Assembly: GCA_963735085.1 (NCBI GenBank)
Contig: CAVTJP010000010.1
Coordinates: 124,001 to 188,000 of the forward strand
DNA: 64,000 bases
Direction: 5' to 3'
From: DATJGR01 sp963735085
Lineage (GTDB): Bacteria; Pseudomonadota; Gammaproteobacteria; Pseudomonadales; Azotimanducaceae
Position numbers and translations under genes: made by a program. Each line of letters opens with the position of its first letter. Positions within the stretch are counted from its first letter, which is position 1. Below, in pieces: positions 9,003 to 17,561 of the stretch. The notes beneath the pieces are model-generated. The model did no database searches, had not been told where the DNA came from, and worked only from the letters and a program-made list of their open reading frames with translations.

Positions 9003-10319
9003 TCAGCCGAGGTTGTAGCCTTGCTCGTCGTGCATCGACAGATCGAGCCCCGCTTCTTCGTCTTCGTCGACAACCCGCAAGCCGATCACCATGTCGATGA
9101 CCTTGAGAATGATGAAGCTTGCGATGCCGCAGTAAACAACGGTTGCGAGCACACCGACGCACTGCTTGGCGAGTTGTCCGCCTATGTCGACTCCTTCTGC
9201 GAGGCCGACCCCACCGAACGAGGCATCGGCAAAGATACCTGTCAACAGCGCGCCGATGATGCCGCCGATGCCGTGCACGCCGAACGCGTCCAACGAATCG
9301 TCGTAGCCGAGCGCGGGTTTGATCTTCACCACCATGAAATAGCAGCCTAGGCCAGCCGCGATACCGATTACGAGTGCGCCTTCAGGGCCGACATAACCCG
9401 ATGCGGGCGTGATGGCGACCAGACCTGCAACAGCGCCAGAGGCAATACCCAGTGCGCTGGGTTTGCCGTGCACCATCCACTCCGCGAACATCCACGTCAG
9501 GGCCGCGGTAGCGGTGGCGACCTGCGTGACCAGCATTGCCATACCTGCGCGGCCATCCGCGGCAAGTTCGCTGCCGGCGTTGAATCCGAACCAACCCACC
9601 CACAGCATGCCGGCGCCGACCACTGTCAGTACCAGGTTGCTCGGTTTGATCGGGGTGTTGGGATAGCCACGCCGCTTGCCCATCATCAGTGCAGCGACGA
9701 GCCCCGCGATTCCGGCGTTGATATGAACGACCGTTCCGCCGGCGAAATCGAGCACGCCCATGTTGCCGAGCCAACCGCCGCCCCAGACCCAATGCGCGAT
9801 CGGTGCGTAGACGAGTGTCGCCCACAGGCCCATGAACCAGATCAACGCGGAGAACTTCATCCGCTCGGCGAATGCCCCCACGATCAGCGCGGGCGTGATG
9901 ATCGCGAACGTCAGCTGGAACGTGGAGAACACCGATTCGGGAATGGTGCCCTTCAGGGTGTCGAAACTGACGCCATGGTGAAATGCCTTGGCGAGGTTGC
10001 CGATGATGCCGCCGACATCGTCACCGAACGCGAGCGCGTACAGGTAGACAACCCACAGTACTGTCACCAGGCAGGTGATCACGAAACATTGCATCATCAC
10101 CGACAGTGCATTTTTGCTGCGCACCATGCCGGCGTAGAACAACGACAGACCGGGTACGGTCATCAGCAGCACCAGCGCGGTCGAGGTCAGCATCCACGCG
10201 GTATCGCCGGCGCTGAGTACGGGTGGCGCGTCCTCTGCAAACGCGAAAGCGCTCACCAGCATCGCGGCCAGCGACACGGCGATCGCCAGTCCGCTCTTCA
10301 GACGTGTCCGATGGATCAT
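9003..10319 (-). CDS. amtB: Ammonium transporter, Amt/MEP/Rh family (copy 1)
   Basis: 438 residues. A cleavable signal peptide (about residues 1-29, ending FAFAEDA) is followed by eleven expected transmembrane helices. Diagnostic segments are GDTAWMLTSTALVLLM, the gate-region FYAGMVRSKN, WVWGGGWL, and the pore histidines in FAGGTVVHINAGIAG and DAFGVHGIGGIIGALL. It conducts ammonium/ammonia across the inner membrane. The acidic C-terminal tail (GLDLSMHDEQGY) is the type gripped by PII proteins. No glnK lies beside it, whereas amtB usually follows glnK. A candidate sigma-54 promoter lies upstream. A paralogue is at 39868. Confidence 0.95.
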   Translation of the reverse strand: MIHRTRLKSGLAIAVSLAAMLVSAFAFAEDAPPVLSAGDTAWMLTSTALVLLMTVPGLSLFYAGMVRSKNALSVMMQCFVITCLVTVLWVVYLYALAFGDDVGGIIGNLAKAFHHGVSFDTLKGTIPESVFSTFQLTFAIITPALIVGAFAERMKFSALIWFMGLWATLVYAPIAHWVWGGGWLGNMGVLDFAGGTVVHINAGIAGLVAALMMGKRRGYPNTPIKPSNLVLTVVGAGMLWVGWFGFNAGSELAADGRAGMAMLVTQVATATAALTWMFAEWMVHGKPSALGIASGAVAGLVAITPASGYVGPEGALVIGIAAGLGCYFMVVKIKPALGYDDSLDAFGVHGIGGIIGALLTGIFADASFGGVGLAEGVDIGGQLAKQCVGVLATVVYCGIASFIILKVIDMVIGLRVVDEDEEAGLDLSMHDEQGYNLG

Positions 10320-10403
10320 CAGGTCCCCCTATTCATAACGATTGGTTCAAGCTCATGCGTGGATCAACTGCCGCGCAATCAGTTTCGTACTGGCACTGCA
10401 CTG

Positions 10404-10418
10404 GCACGATGCGTGCCA
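10404..10418 (-). promoter_or_regulatory. Candidate sigma-54 promoter / palindromic operator upstream of amtB
   Basis: On the minus strand TGGCACGCATCGTGC keeps the invariant GG and GC ten bases apart and the full -24 element TGGCAC; the -12 element has GTGC instead of TTGC. The site lies 85 bases before the amtB start. The same bases form a 7-3-7 palindrome (10402-10418), and ACTGGCAC is repeated one helical turn away (10389 and 10400), so a repressor or activator site is an alternative reading. The rest of 10320-10559 holds no gene; a small hairpin (GCCCTG-AAA-CAGGGC, 10495-10509) is visible. Confidence 0.35.
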
Positions 10419-10559
10419 AGTGAGCCGACACCGCGCTTTTCGACGATCGCGGCGTCGGTTCAACGGCGGCGAGCGACGAACGTAGCATTCGAACGCCCTG
10501 AAACAGGGCAGACATTTTCGGAGAGCGCTAGGATGGTGCGGGGTATGCGGGAGAGTCTG

Positions 10560-11003
10560 ATGACCGGATTCGATTGGCGGACGGAATGGGCACAGCGTCC
10601 GTGGTGGATGAACTTGATCTTTGCGTTCTGTATCTACATGACGGTTGTCTACATGCCGTTCGATCTGTTCTGGAAGCCCGTCGAAGTTGATCAGGAGGTT
10701 TGGTTGGGCGTCATGTTGCATGGCTGGGCGGCGAAGGCGACAGAGCCGTTGCACTGGGCCATCTATGCGGCCGGCGCATACGGATTCTGGAAGATGCGGC
10801 CGTGGATGTGGCCGTGGGCGGCCGTCTATCTGTTGCAAATCACCATCGGCATGTTCGTGTTCAATCTGCTCGACCCGCGTGGCGGCGGATGGCCGGGCGG
10901 GCTGGTGAGCGCGGCGGTCTTTTTGATCCCCACGGTTGCCATGTGGCGGTCGCGAGCCCGCTTCCGGCGGCGCCAGGTGGAGCCGGTCGCCACGTCCATC
11001 TGA
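10560..11003 (+). CDS. Small four-helix membrane protein, function unknown
   Basis: 147 residues with four likely transmembrane helices: MNLIFAFCIYMTVVYMPFDLF, VWLGVMLHGWAAKATEPLHW running into AIYAAGAYGFW, WMWPWAAVYLLQITIGMFVF, and GGLVSAAVFLIPTVAMW, ending in a basic tail. It is very rich in Trp and Met. I do not recognise a family. I chose the ATG at 10560 because GGGAG lies six bases upstream; in-frame ATGs at 10533 and 10545 are possible. It is divergent from amtB, with no clear partner. Confidence 0.65.
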   Translation: MTGFDWRTEWAQRPWWMNLIFAFCIYMTVVYMPFDLFWKPVEVDQEVWLGVMLHGWAAKATEPLHWAIYAAGAYGFWKMRPWMWPWAAVYLLQITIGMFVFNLLDPRGGGWPGGLVSAAVFLIPTVAMWRSRARFRRRQVEPVATSI

Positions 11004-11083
11004 ACTGATTCGCCGCTTGCGTCACAGCCGGTGGACGGGTTCGGCGCAATACTCACCGGTAATTCGACAGCCGAAGTCCGACC

Positions 11084-11389
11084 ATGCCAGCACGTGCAGG
11101 TGAACCCGAGAAGATGCGATTCCGCGGCAGCCACGTTTTCCCGGCCGGCGGCAAGTGGTACTTCAATACGCGTGAGCAAATCGACGTGGGACCGTTCGAT
11201 ACGCGCGAAGAAGCGGAGATGAATTCGATTCGATTGCGCCTCGTGCTGACCAAGATCGAAGACCCTGAACTCGCCCGCACGGTGATCAGGCGCTACAAAG
11301 AGATTCCGGCGGAGAGCCACGCCGACCTGCGTTCGCTGATGGTATACGTCGCGAAGAACATGCGCGTCGAGCAGCGCACCGAAACATAG
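11084..11389 (+). CDS. Small conserved protein (DUF6316-like)
   Basis: 101 residues. The segment MRFRGSHVFPAGGKWYFNTR followed by IDVGPFDTREEAE looks like the small gammaproteobacterial DUF6316 family, in which an aromatic beta-hairpin (WYF.TR..IDVGPF) precedes a helix. The second half is helical, with no known motif. The first ten residues may not be translated, since an internal ATG at 11114 begins at MRFRG. No function is known. A strong terminator-like hairpin follows nine bases after the stop. Confidence 0.6.
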   Translation: MPARAGEPEKMRFRGSHVFPAGGKWYFNTREQIDVGPFDTREEAEMNSIRLRLVLTKIEDPELARTVIRRYKEIPAESHADLRSLMVYVAKNMRVEQRTET

Positions 11390-11397
11390 CGCCGGTC

Positions 11398-11446
11398 AAA
11401 AGGGGTCAGAACATCTTTCGCTGCGAAAGGTGTTCTGACCCCTTTT
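11398..11446. terminator. Near-perfect 23-bp hairpin, bidirectional terminator; GGGTCAGA palindrome family
   Basis: Arms 11398-11420 and 11424-11446 pair over 23 bp with a single T-G wobble and a three-base loop. The ends are AAAA and TTTT, so either strand would give a stem followed by a U tract. It follows the DUF6316-like gene by nine bases and precedes the pyruvate carboxylase start by 41. The arm contains GGGGTCAGA, also found in the arms of the inverted repeat at 41264-41328, suggesting a dispersed palindrome family rather than an ordinary gene-specific terminator. Confidence 0.8.
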
Positions 11447-11487
11447 CTGTATGATTCCCATTCACTGCCGGCATTTGTGAGTGGTCG

Positions 11488-14400
11488 ATGAATCAGCCCC
11501 GGCGCATCGCGCGCATCCTTGTCGCCAATCGCGGCGAAATCTCCATCCGCGTGCAACGTGCCGCGATGGAACTCGGTATCGGCACGGTTGCCGTGTTCTC
11601 CCAGGAAGATCGTTTCGCGTTGCACCGCTTCAAGGCAGACGAGGCGTATCGCGTCGGCAAAGGCAAAACGCCGGTGCAGGCGTATCTCGATGTCGAGGAT
11701 CTGATGCGGATCGCTACGCAGTCCCGCTGCGATGCGGTGCACCCGGGCTATGGATTTCTCGCGGAGCAGCCGGAGTTCGCGCGCACGGTACAGGCTGCCG
11801 GGCTGATCTGGGTCGGACCGCCGCCCGACGTGATGGAGAAACTTGGCAACAAGGTCGCAGCGCGCGCGTTGGCGCAGCGTGCGGGCGTGCCGGTGGCACC
11901 AGCGACGGGGCCGCTGCCGCGTGATGCGGACGAAGTACGCGCGCTCGCGGCTGAGATCGGCTTTCCACTGATGGTGAAGGCGAGTTGGGGCGGCGGCGGG
12001 CGGGGCACCCGCGCAGTACCCGCTGCGGACCAACTCGACGATCTACTCGCGACGGCTCGCAACGAGGCATTGACCGCGTTCGGTAACGACGAGGTCTATC
12101 TCGAAAAAGCCATCCAGCGCGCGCGCCACGTCGAAGTACAAATTCTCGCAGACATGCACGGCAACCTGGTGCATCTGTTCGAGCGCGACTGCACCGTACA
12201 GCGGCGCCATCAGAAGGTAGTTGAACGCGCACCCGCAGCATTCCTGAGCCAGGCGCGCCGCGATGAGTTGTATGGCTACGCACTGGCGATCGGTCGCGCC
12301 GTGGGCTATCAGAACGCCGGCACCGTCGAGTTCCTGGAAGACGTTGATACCGGCGCGTTCTACTTCATCGAAGTGAATCCGCGCATTCAGGTGGAACACA
12401 CCGTCACCGAGAACATCACCGGTATCGATCTGGTGAAGGCGCAGATTCTGATCGCGGGTGGTGCTGCGATCGGCGATGCCGACAGCGGCGTGCCACCGCA
12501 GCAGGAGATTCGCGCGTACGGTCATGCGATGCAGTGCCGCATCACGACCGAGGATCCGGAGAACAACTTCATTCCCGACTACGGCGTGCTGTCTGCGTAT
12601 CGCAGTCCGGCCGGTTTCGGTATTCGCCTGGATGCCGGTACGGCGTATGCCGGCGCGCGCATCACGCGTTACTACGATTCGATGCTGGTGAAGGTGACCG
12701 CGTGGGGCCGCACGCCTGATGAGACCGGCACGCGCATGCTGCGTGCGCTGAAGGAATTTCGTCTGCGTGGTGTACGCACGAACCTGCCCTTCCTGCAGCA
12801 ACTGATCGCGCACCCGAAGTTCCAGTCGGCCGACTACACGACGACGTTCATCGACGATACGCCCGAGTTGATGCAGTTCAAGATGCGTACCGACGAGGTG
12901 GGACGTTTGCTGAATTTCGTCGGCGACGTGATCGTCAATGGCAATCCAGAAGTACGTGGTCGCACGGCGCCGCGCGAGCACGTGATTCCGAAAGCACCGA
13001 CAGTGGTCAGCGATACGCCGCCGCACGGCACGAAACAACTGTTGGCGGAGCTTGGCGCCGAGAAATTCGCGGCGTGGATGCGTGGCGAACAGCGTGTGCT
13101 GGTGACCGACACGACGTTGCGCGACGCACACCAGTCATTGCTCGCAACACGGATGCGCAGTCGAGACATGCTGGAGATCGCGCCCGCCTATGCGCAGCTG
13201 TTGCCGGAACTGCTGTCGCTGGAATGCTGGGGCGGTGCAACGTTCGATGTCGCGATGCGTTTTCTCGGCGAATGCCCGTGGGAGCGACTCGAAGCACTGC
13301 GCGCGCGCGTACCGAACATCCTGCTGCAGATGCTGTTGCGCTCGGCCAACGCGGTCGGCTACACGAACTACCCCGACAACGTGGTGCAGTACTTCGTGCG
13401 GCGTGCCGCGGCGAGCGGCATCGATTTGTTCCGCGTGTTCGATTCGCTGAACGGTGTGGACAACATGCGTGTCGCGATCGATGCGGTGCGCGATACCGGT
13501 GCGATCTGCGAGGCGGCGATCTGCTACACCGGCGACCTGACGGATCCGGCTTGCACGAAGTACGACTTGAAGTACTACGTGCGCATGGCGCGTGAACTCG
13601 AAGCGGCCGGCGCGCACGTGCTCGGCATCAAGGACATGGCCGGACTGTGCCGGCCCCACGCAGCGGCCACGTTGGTGCGCACCCTGCGCGAAGAAATCGG
13701 TCTGCCGATTCACTTCCACACGCACGACACCAGCGGCATCTCGGCCGCCAGCGTGTTGGCGGCGGTGGACGCGGGTTGCGACGCCGTCGACGCGGCGATG
13801 GATTCGATGAGCGGATTGACCGCCCAGCCGAACCTCGGCTCGATCGTGGAAGCACTGCGGCACGATGCGCGCGCAACCGGCCTCGACGCAGACCACATCC
13901 GTGTGATCTCGCGCTACTTCGAACCGGTGCGGCGCTGCTACGCCGCGTTCGAAAGCGACATCCGTTCGGGTGCGTCGGAGGTATACGTACACGGCATGCC
14001 GGGTGGTCAGTACACCAATCTGCGAGAGCAGGCGCGCGGCTTGGGTCTTGGCGATCGGTGGGCGGAGGTCGCGCGCACCTACGCCGACGTCAACGACATG
14101 TTCGGCGACATCGTCAAGGTCACGCCAACGTCCAAGGTCGTTGGCGACATGGCGTTGATGATGGTGACCAGCGGTCTCGATCGCGAAGCCGTGCTCGATC
14201 CGAACAAGTCGATCGCGTTTCCCGAATCCGTGGTGTCGATGTTTCGAGGCGATCTCGGCCAACCCTATGGCGGGTTTCCGAAGGAATTGCAGAAGAAAAT
14301 TCTGAACGGTACCGCGCCATTGTCGGCTCGTCCGGGCGCGCTGCTGAAGCCAGTTGACCTCACCGCGGCCCGCGCAGAGGCCGAACGCAAAGCCGAGCGC

Positions 14401-14943
14401 AAACTGACCGACCAGCAGTTTGCGTCGTACCTGATGTATCCGAAAGTATTCCTCGATTGGAACGCCTATCGGGTGAAATACGGTGATGTCGGCGTACTGC
14501 CGACACCGGTGTTCTTCTACGGCATGTCACCCGGCGAGGAAGTCACCGTCGATGGCAGTCCCGGCAGGACGCTGATTCTGCGTTTCCTCGCGCTCAGCGA
14601 GCCGCACGCAGACGGAACCCGCACTGCGTTTTTCGAGGTCAACGGGCAGCCGCGTTCCGTCAATATCTCCGATCACGCGCTGAAGCCGGATCGCACGCCG
14701 GCGCGACAGGCGGAGGCGGGCAATGATGACCACGTCGGCGCGCCGATGCCCGGAATGGTGGCGACGGTGGCCGTGAAACCCGGTGACGAAGTCGAGCGTG
14801 GCGACATGCTGCTGTCGATCGAAGCGATGAAGATGGAGGCCGGCGTGCGAGCGGAACGCGATGGCCGCATCGCAGAGGTGCTGGTGCAGCCGGGTCAGCA
14901 GATCGATGCGAAGGATCTGTTGATCGTGTTTGGACCGAAGTAG
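11488..14943 (+). CDS. pyc: Pyruvate carboxylase, single-chain
   Basis: 1151 residues, the usual length for alpha4-type pyruvate carboxylase. It carboxylates pyruvate to oxaloacetate with ATP, bicarbonate and biotin. Order: biotin carboxylase with the glycine-rich ATP loop KASWGGGGRGTRAV (about 162-175) and EVNPRIQVEHTVTE; carboxyltransferase TIM barrel from LVTDTTLRDAHQSLLATRMRS (about 535), with the carboxylated-Lys and metal region LGIKDMAGL and HFHTHDTSG; allosteric/linker segment; biotinyl domain with the modified Lys in IEAMKMEAG near the C-terminus. The ATG at 11488 leads straight into RRIARILVANRGEISIRV. Many gammaproteobacteria use PEP carboxylase or a two-subunit enzyme, so the fused form is of note. 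Confidence 0.97.
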   Translation: MNQPRRIARILVANRGEISIRVQRAAMELGIGTVAVFSQEDRFALHRFKADEAYRVGKGKTPVQAYLDVEDLMRIATQSRCDAVHPGYGFLAEQPEFARTVQAAGLIWVGPPPDVMEKLGNKVAARALAQRAGVPVAPATGPLPRDADEVRALAAEIGFPLMVKASWGGGGRGTRAVPAADQLDDLLATARNEALTAFGNDEVYLEKAIQRARHVEVQILADMHGNLVHLFERDCTVQRRHQKVVERAPAAFLSQARRDELYGYALAIGRAVGYQNAGTVEFLEDVDTGAFYFIEVNPRIQVEHTVTENITGIDLVKAQILIAGGAAIGDADSGVPPQQEIRAYGHAMQCRITTEDPENNFIPDYGVLSAYRSPAGFGIRLDAGTAYAGARITRYYDSMLVKVTAWGRTPDETGTRMLRALKEFRLRGVRTNLPFLQQLIAHPKFQSADYTTTFIDDTPELMQFKMRTDEVGRLLNFVGDVIVNGNPEVRGRTAPREHVIPKAPTVVSDTPPHGTKQLLAELGAEKFAAWMRGEQRVLVTDTTLRDAHQSLLATRMRSRDMLEIAPAYAQLLPELLSLECWGGATFDVAMRFLGECPWERLEALRARVPNILLQMLLRSANAVGYTNYPDNVVQYFVRRAAASGIDLFRVFDSLNGVDNMRVAIDAVRDTGAICEAAICYTGDLTDPACTKYDLKYYVRMARELEAAGAHVLGIKDMAGLCRPHAAATLVRTLREEIGLPIHFHTHDTSGISAASVLAAVDAGCDAVDAAMDSMSGLTAQPNLGSIVEALRHDARATGLDADHIRVISRYFEPVRRCYAAFESDIRSGASEVYVHGMPGGQYTNLREQARGLGLGDRWAEVARTYADVNDMFGDIVKVTPTSKVVGDMALMMVTSGLDREAVLDPNKSIAFPESVVSMFRGDLGQPYGGFPKELQKKILNGTAPLSARPGALLKPVDLTAARAEAERKAERKLTDQQFASYLMYPKVFLDWNAYRVKYGDVGVLPTPVFFYGMSPGEEVTVDGSPGRTLILRFLALSEPHADGTRTAFFEVNGQPRSVNISDHALKPDRTPARQAEAGNDDHVGAPMPGMVATVAVKPGDEVERGDMLLSIEAMKMEAGVRAERDGRIAEVLVQPGQQIDAKDLLIVFGPK

Positions 14944-14975
14944 GTCCTGAGGATTACTGGCGGGGATTTCATGCG

Positions 14976-16139
14976 ATGCCGTACATAGCCGATCGGGTAG
15001 TGCACGACGCCGATGCACATGTGTTCGAACTGCCGGGCTATCTGGAGCCGTGGATCGACCCATCACTGCGTGATGCGCTGAAGAAATACAGCGCCCCGAG
15101 CGATGAACGCGTTGCACGCCTCATCGCCGATGCGCGCAAGTCGTACGACGATGCGGCCTATCGCGCGCGTGACGAAGCAGAGATCACATTGCGCAAGGGT
15201 TTCTCGGCGCTCGGCGCGTTCGACAAAAGTGAGCGCCCGGCCGCGGTGGATCACCTCGGCGTGGCGAGCCAACTCGTTTTCACCACCGGTGGGCTCGGTC
15301 CGCTGGCTGCCAGCGATCGCAGCGGCAATCTGGACGAAGCCTACGGCATCGCGCGTGCCCACAACGGCGCGATGGTCGATTTCTGCAATGTGGATCGGCG
15401 TCTGCTGCCGGTGCTGTACGTACCCTTCGGCGATATCGAACGCGCAATCAAGGCGGCCGACGAAGCGATTGCGATGGGCGCGGCGGCATTGATGATCCCA
15501 TCGGCGTGTCCCCAACATCATTCGCCGAGCCACGTTGGTTTCGATCCACTGTGGTCGCGTGCGCAGGACGCAGGCATTCCAGTCGTATTCCACGTCGGCG
15601 GCGGCAAGGCGATGGATGCAACATACAAAGCCAACGGTCTGCCACCGGTGAAAGACTTCATCGGCGGCGATGGCAACTTCACCTCCGTGTCGTACATGTA
15701 TATCTCGGAGTCACCGATGCAGTCGCTGGCAGCGATGATCATCGACGGCGTATTCGAGCGCTTTCCGCGGCTCAAGTTCGGTGTCATTGAGATGGGCGCC
15801 GCCTGGGTACCCGGCTGGATGCGTTCGATGGATTCTGCGGCCGAGGCATTTCGCAAGAGCGAAGCGCGGTTGCGCAATCTGTCGCTGAAACCGTCGGAAT
15901 ATGTGCAGCGGCAGGTTCGCGTGACGCCGTATCCGCACGAACCCGCCGGCTGGATCATCAAGAATGCCGGCGCCGATGTATGCCTGTTCAGTTCCGACTA
16001 TCCACACGTCGAGGGTGGCCGCAATCCGGTCAAGCGCTTCGAAGCGAGTCTCGACGCCGAGGGGTGCAGCGCAGTCGAGCGCGACGCGTTCTATCGATTG
16101 AATTTCGAGGATCTGATGGGGAACGCGTTGACGATGTAG
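14976..16139 (+). CDS. Amidohydrolase-family protein (amidohydrolase_2)
   Basis: 387 residues with a metal-dependent TIM-barrel hydrolase/decarboxylase pattern. The N-terminal VVHDADAHVFELPGYLEPW supplies a likely metal ligand. Later come PVVFHVGGGKAMDATY, VIEMGAAWVPGWMRSMD and the C-terminal FSSDYPHVEGGRNPVKRFE, whose Asp is the usual catalytic residue. Family members include decarboxylases of aromatic acids and lactone hydrolases, so the reaction cannot be named. It begins 32 bases after pyc and could be co-transcribed, though a direct metabolic link is not evident. Confidence 0.8.
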   Translation: MPYIADRVVHDADAHVFELPGYLEPWIDPSLRDALKKYSAPSDERVARLIADARKSYDDAAYRARDEAEITLRKGFSALGAFDKSERPAAVDHLGVASQLVFTTGGLGPLAASDRSGNLDEAYGIARAHNGAMVDFCNVDRRLLPVLYVPFGDIERAIKAADEAIAMGAAALMIPSACPQHHSPSHVGFDPLWSRAQDAGIPVVFHVGGGKAMDATYKANGLPPVKDFIGGDGNFTSVSYMYISESPMQSLAAMIIDGVFERFPRLKFGVIEMGAAWVPGWMRSMDSAAEAFRKSEARLRNLSLKPSEYVQRQVRVTPYPHEPAGWIIKNAGADVCLFSSDYPHVEGGRNPVKRFEASLDAEGCSAVERDAFYRLNFEDLMGNALTM

Positions 16140-16142
16140 GCG

Positions 16143-16610
16143 TTGCGTCGCGCGCCGAACCGATCAGAAAGGAGGTGTTCGACAGGACGGGCGTTCACTG
16201 CGGCCCAACGGGAACTGATCGATCTGGTTCGCGCCAGCAACGACGCGTGGTGCGCATCCATCGAGAACAAGCAGTACGAGTTGTATACCAACGCCTGCCC
16301 GACCGACGACAACGCACTGTGGTGGTACGCGACGAGCGAAGAGCCGGGCGTCTTGGGTGGCCCGAATGGAATGTGGCGGTCCGCATCATCGCAGCTTGCC
16401 GGAGTCACCTGGCACAGCTTCGAGGCCGTCGCGGTGCAGATATTCGGCGACATCGCGCTGGTCTACTACGCCGTGACCTGGGCGCCGGAGCTACCCACCG
16501 GCACGGTGATGCAAATTCCATCCCGACGCACGACGACCTTTCAACGCCGCGGTAATACCTGGCTGCAAGTCGGCGGCATGATCGGCTACGCGCCGCCTGC
16601 GAGCGAATGA
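16143..16610 (+). CDS. NTF2/SnoaL-like protein, start uncertain
   Basis: Up to 155 residues. From FTAAQRELIDLVRASNDAW onward the protein reads as a small NTF2-fold (SnoaL/DUF4440-like) chain, with VAVQIFGDIALVYYAVTW and RRTTTFQRRGNTWLQVGG as the typical beta-sheet half. The fold serves as ligand-binding pocket, isomerase or multimerisation domain, so function is open. The only in-frame start is a weak TTG at 16143. A perfect AGGAGG at 16170-16175 has no in-frame start after it. GTG at 16175 is in another frame and would join this one if a single base near 16190 were removed. The N-terminus is therefore doubtful. Confidence 0.6.
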   Translation: MRRAPNRSERRCSTGRAFTAAQRELIDLVRASNDAWCASIENKQYELYTNACPTDDNALWWYATSEEPGVLGGPNGMWRSASSQLAGVTWHSFEAVAVQIFGDIALVYYAVTWAPELPTGTVMQIPSRRTTTFQRRGNTWLQVGGMIGYAPPASE

Positions 16611-16669
16611 TCCAATCGCGATTTGGTGCGCGCTCAACGGCCCACCGGCGCGCGGCATGAGGCATCCGT

Positions 16670-17405
16670 TGGCGATCACCGATTCGGCGACCGACTTCCG
16701 GAACCAGCGCGAGGACCAGCTCGCTGTCTTCACCGAGCAACATGCGCAACTCGTCGTCGGAACTGGCATCGGCGTACTCTCGCAGAATCTGCACCCACGG
16801 CCAGTACGGCGGCGCGCCGGGTTGTTCGTAGCAACGGCCCCACATGACCAGACCCCCGCGATCCTCGGCAGCGCGCGCGAATGCCTCGGCGCAGCGGGTT
16901 TTGCCAATGCCGGGTTCGCCGGACATGAGGACGAGCCCACCCTCGCCACCGAGCGCGGCATCGAGACCTGTCTTAAGCGTGCGCATCGCGTCGCCGCGAC
17001 CGATGAAGGTATTCGTGGATTGCGCCGAATGCGTCGATATCGCTGACAGCAGCTTTTCGACCTCCACTTCTGCTCCGTTCGGCCAGGCGCGCAGATCCGC
17101 GACCTGTAGCGCGCGTAGCGCCAAGGGCAGCGGCACGTCATCGAGCAGTACCGGAATCAGCTTGTCGTGCTGCTGGCCGACGGCAGTTTCGGCGCGTACC
17201 CAGTCGGACTTGGCCGCGTGCTGGGTGATCGCAATCACGACGCACTCTGTGCTGGCCAGAGCTTCTTCGATCTTCTGTTCGAAGGCACGGCCCGGCGCGA
17301 TGTCGCGGTCCCACCACACACTGCAGCCGTTGGCGCGCAGCAGGCTCACCAGAGGCTCGACGCGCTGGGCGTCCTGACGGCATAGCTGACGAATACGTCG
17401 ACCAT
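16670..17405 (-). pseudogene. Broken TIR-domain/AAA-type ATPase gene
   Basis: An ATG at 17405 encodes MVDVFVSYA, a classic TIR start, but the next codons leave the frame. The rest of the TIR domain (RQDAQRVEPLVSLLRANG, SVWWDRDIAPGRAFEQKIEE, SDWVRAE with the likely NADase Glu, LIPVLLDDVPLPLALR) continues one frame over, so one base is missing near 17379-17385. An ATPase module follows (TFIGRGDAMRTL, Walker A SGEPGIGKTRCAEAFA, WGRCYEQPGAPPYWPW) and homology stops around 16670, far short of a full protein. The remaining frame to 16405 is only antisense to the NTF2-like gene. Intact relatives are signalling or defence-type STAND-like proteins; this copy cannot make one unless the frameshift is a sequencing error. 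Confidence 0.8.
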
Positions 17406-17561
17406 GGCTCACCGTAAACCGGGCGCCTGTTCAAGTGAATCATCAATTTGGACGAAGGTGGCGCACTCAAGGCGAACGCCGAGCGGTTTGAGCGAGGCGC
17501 GCCAGCCCGCTCTATTGATCGCCTCAGCCTGATCGCAGCGGCAGGTGTGTCGCGGCTCGGC

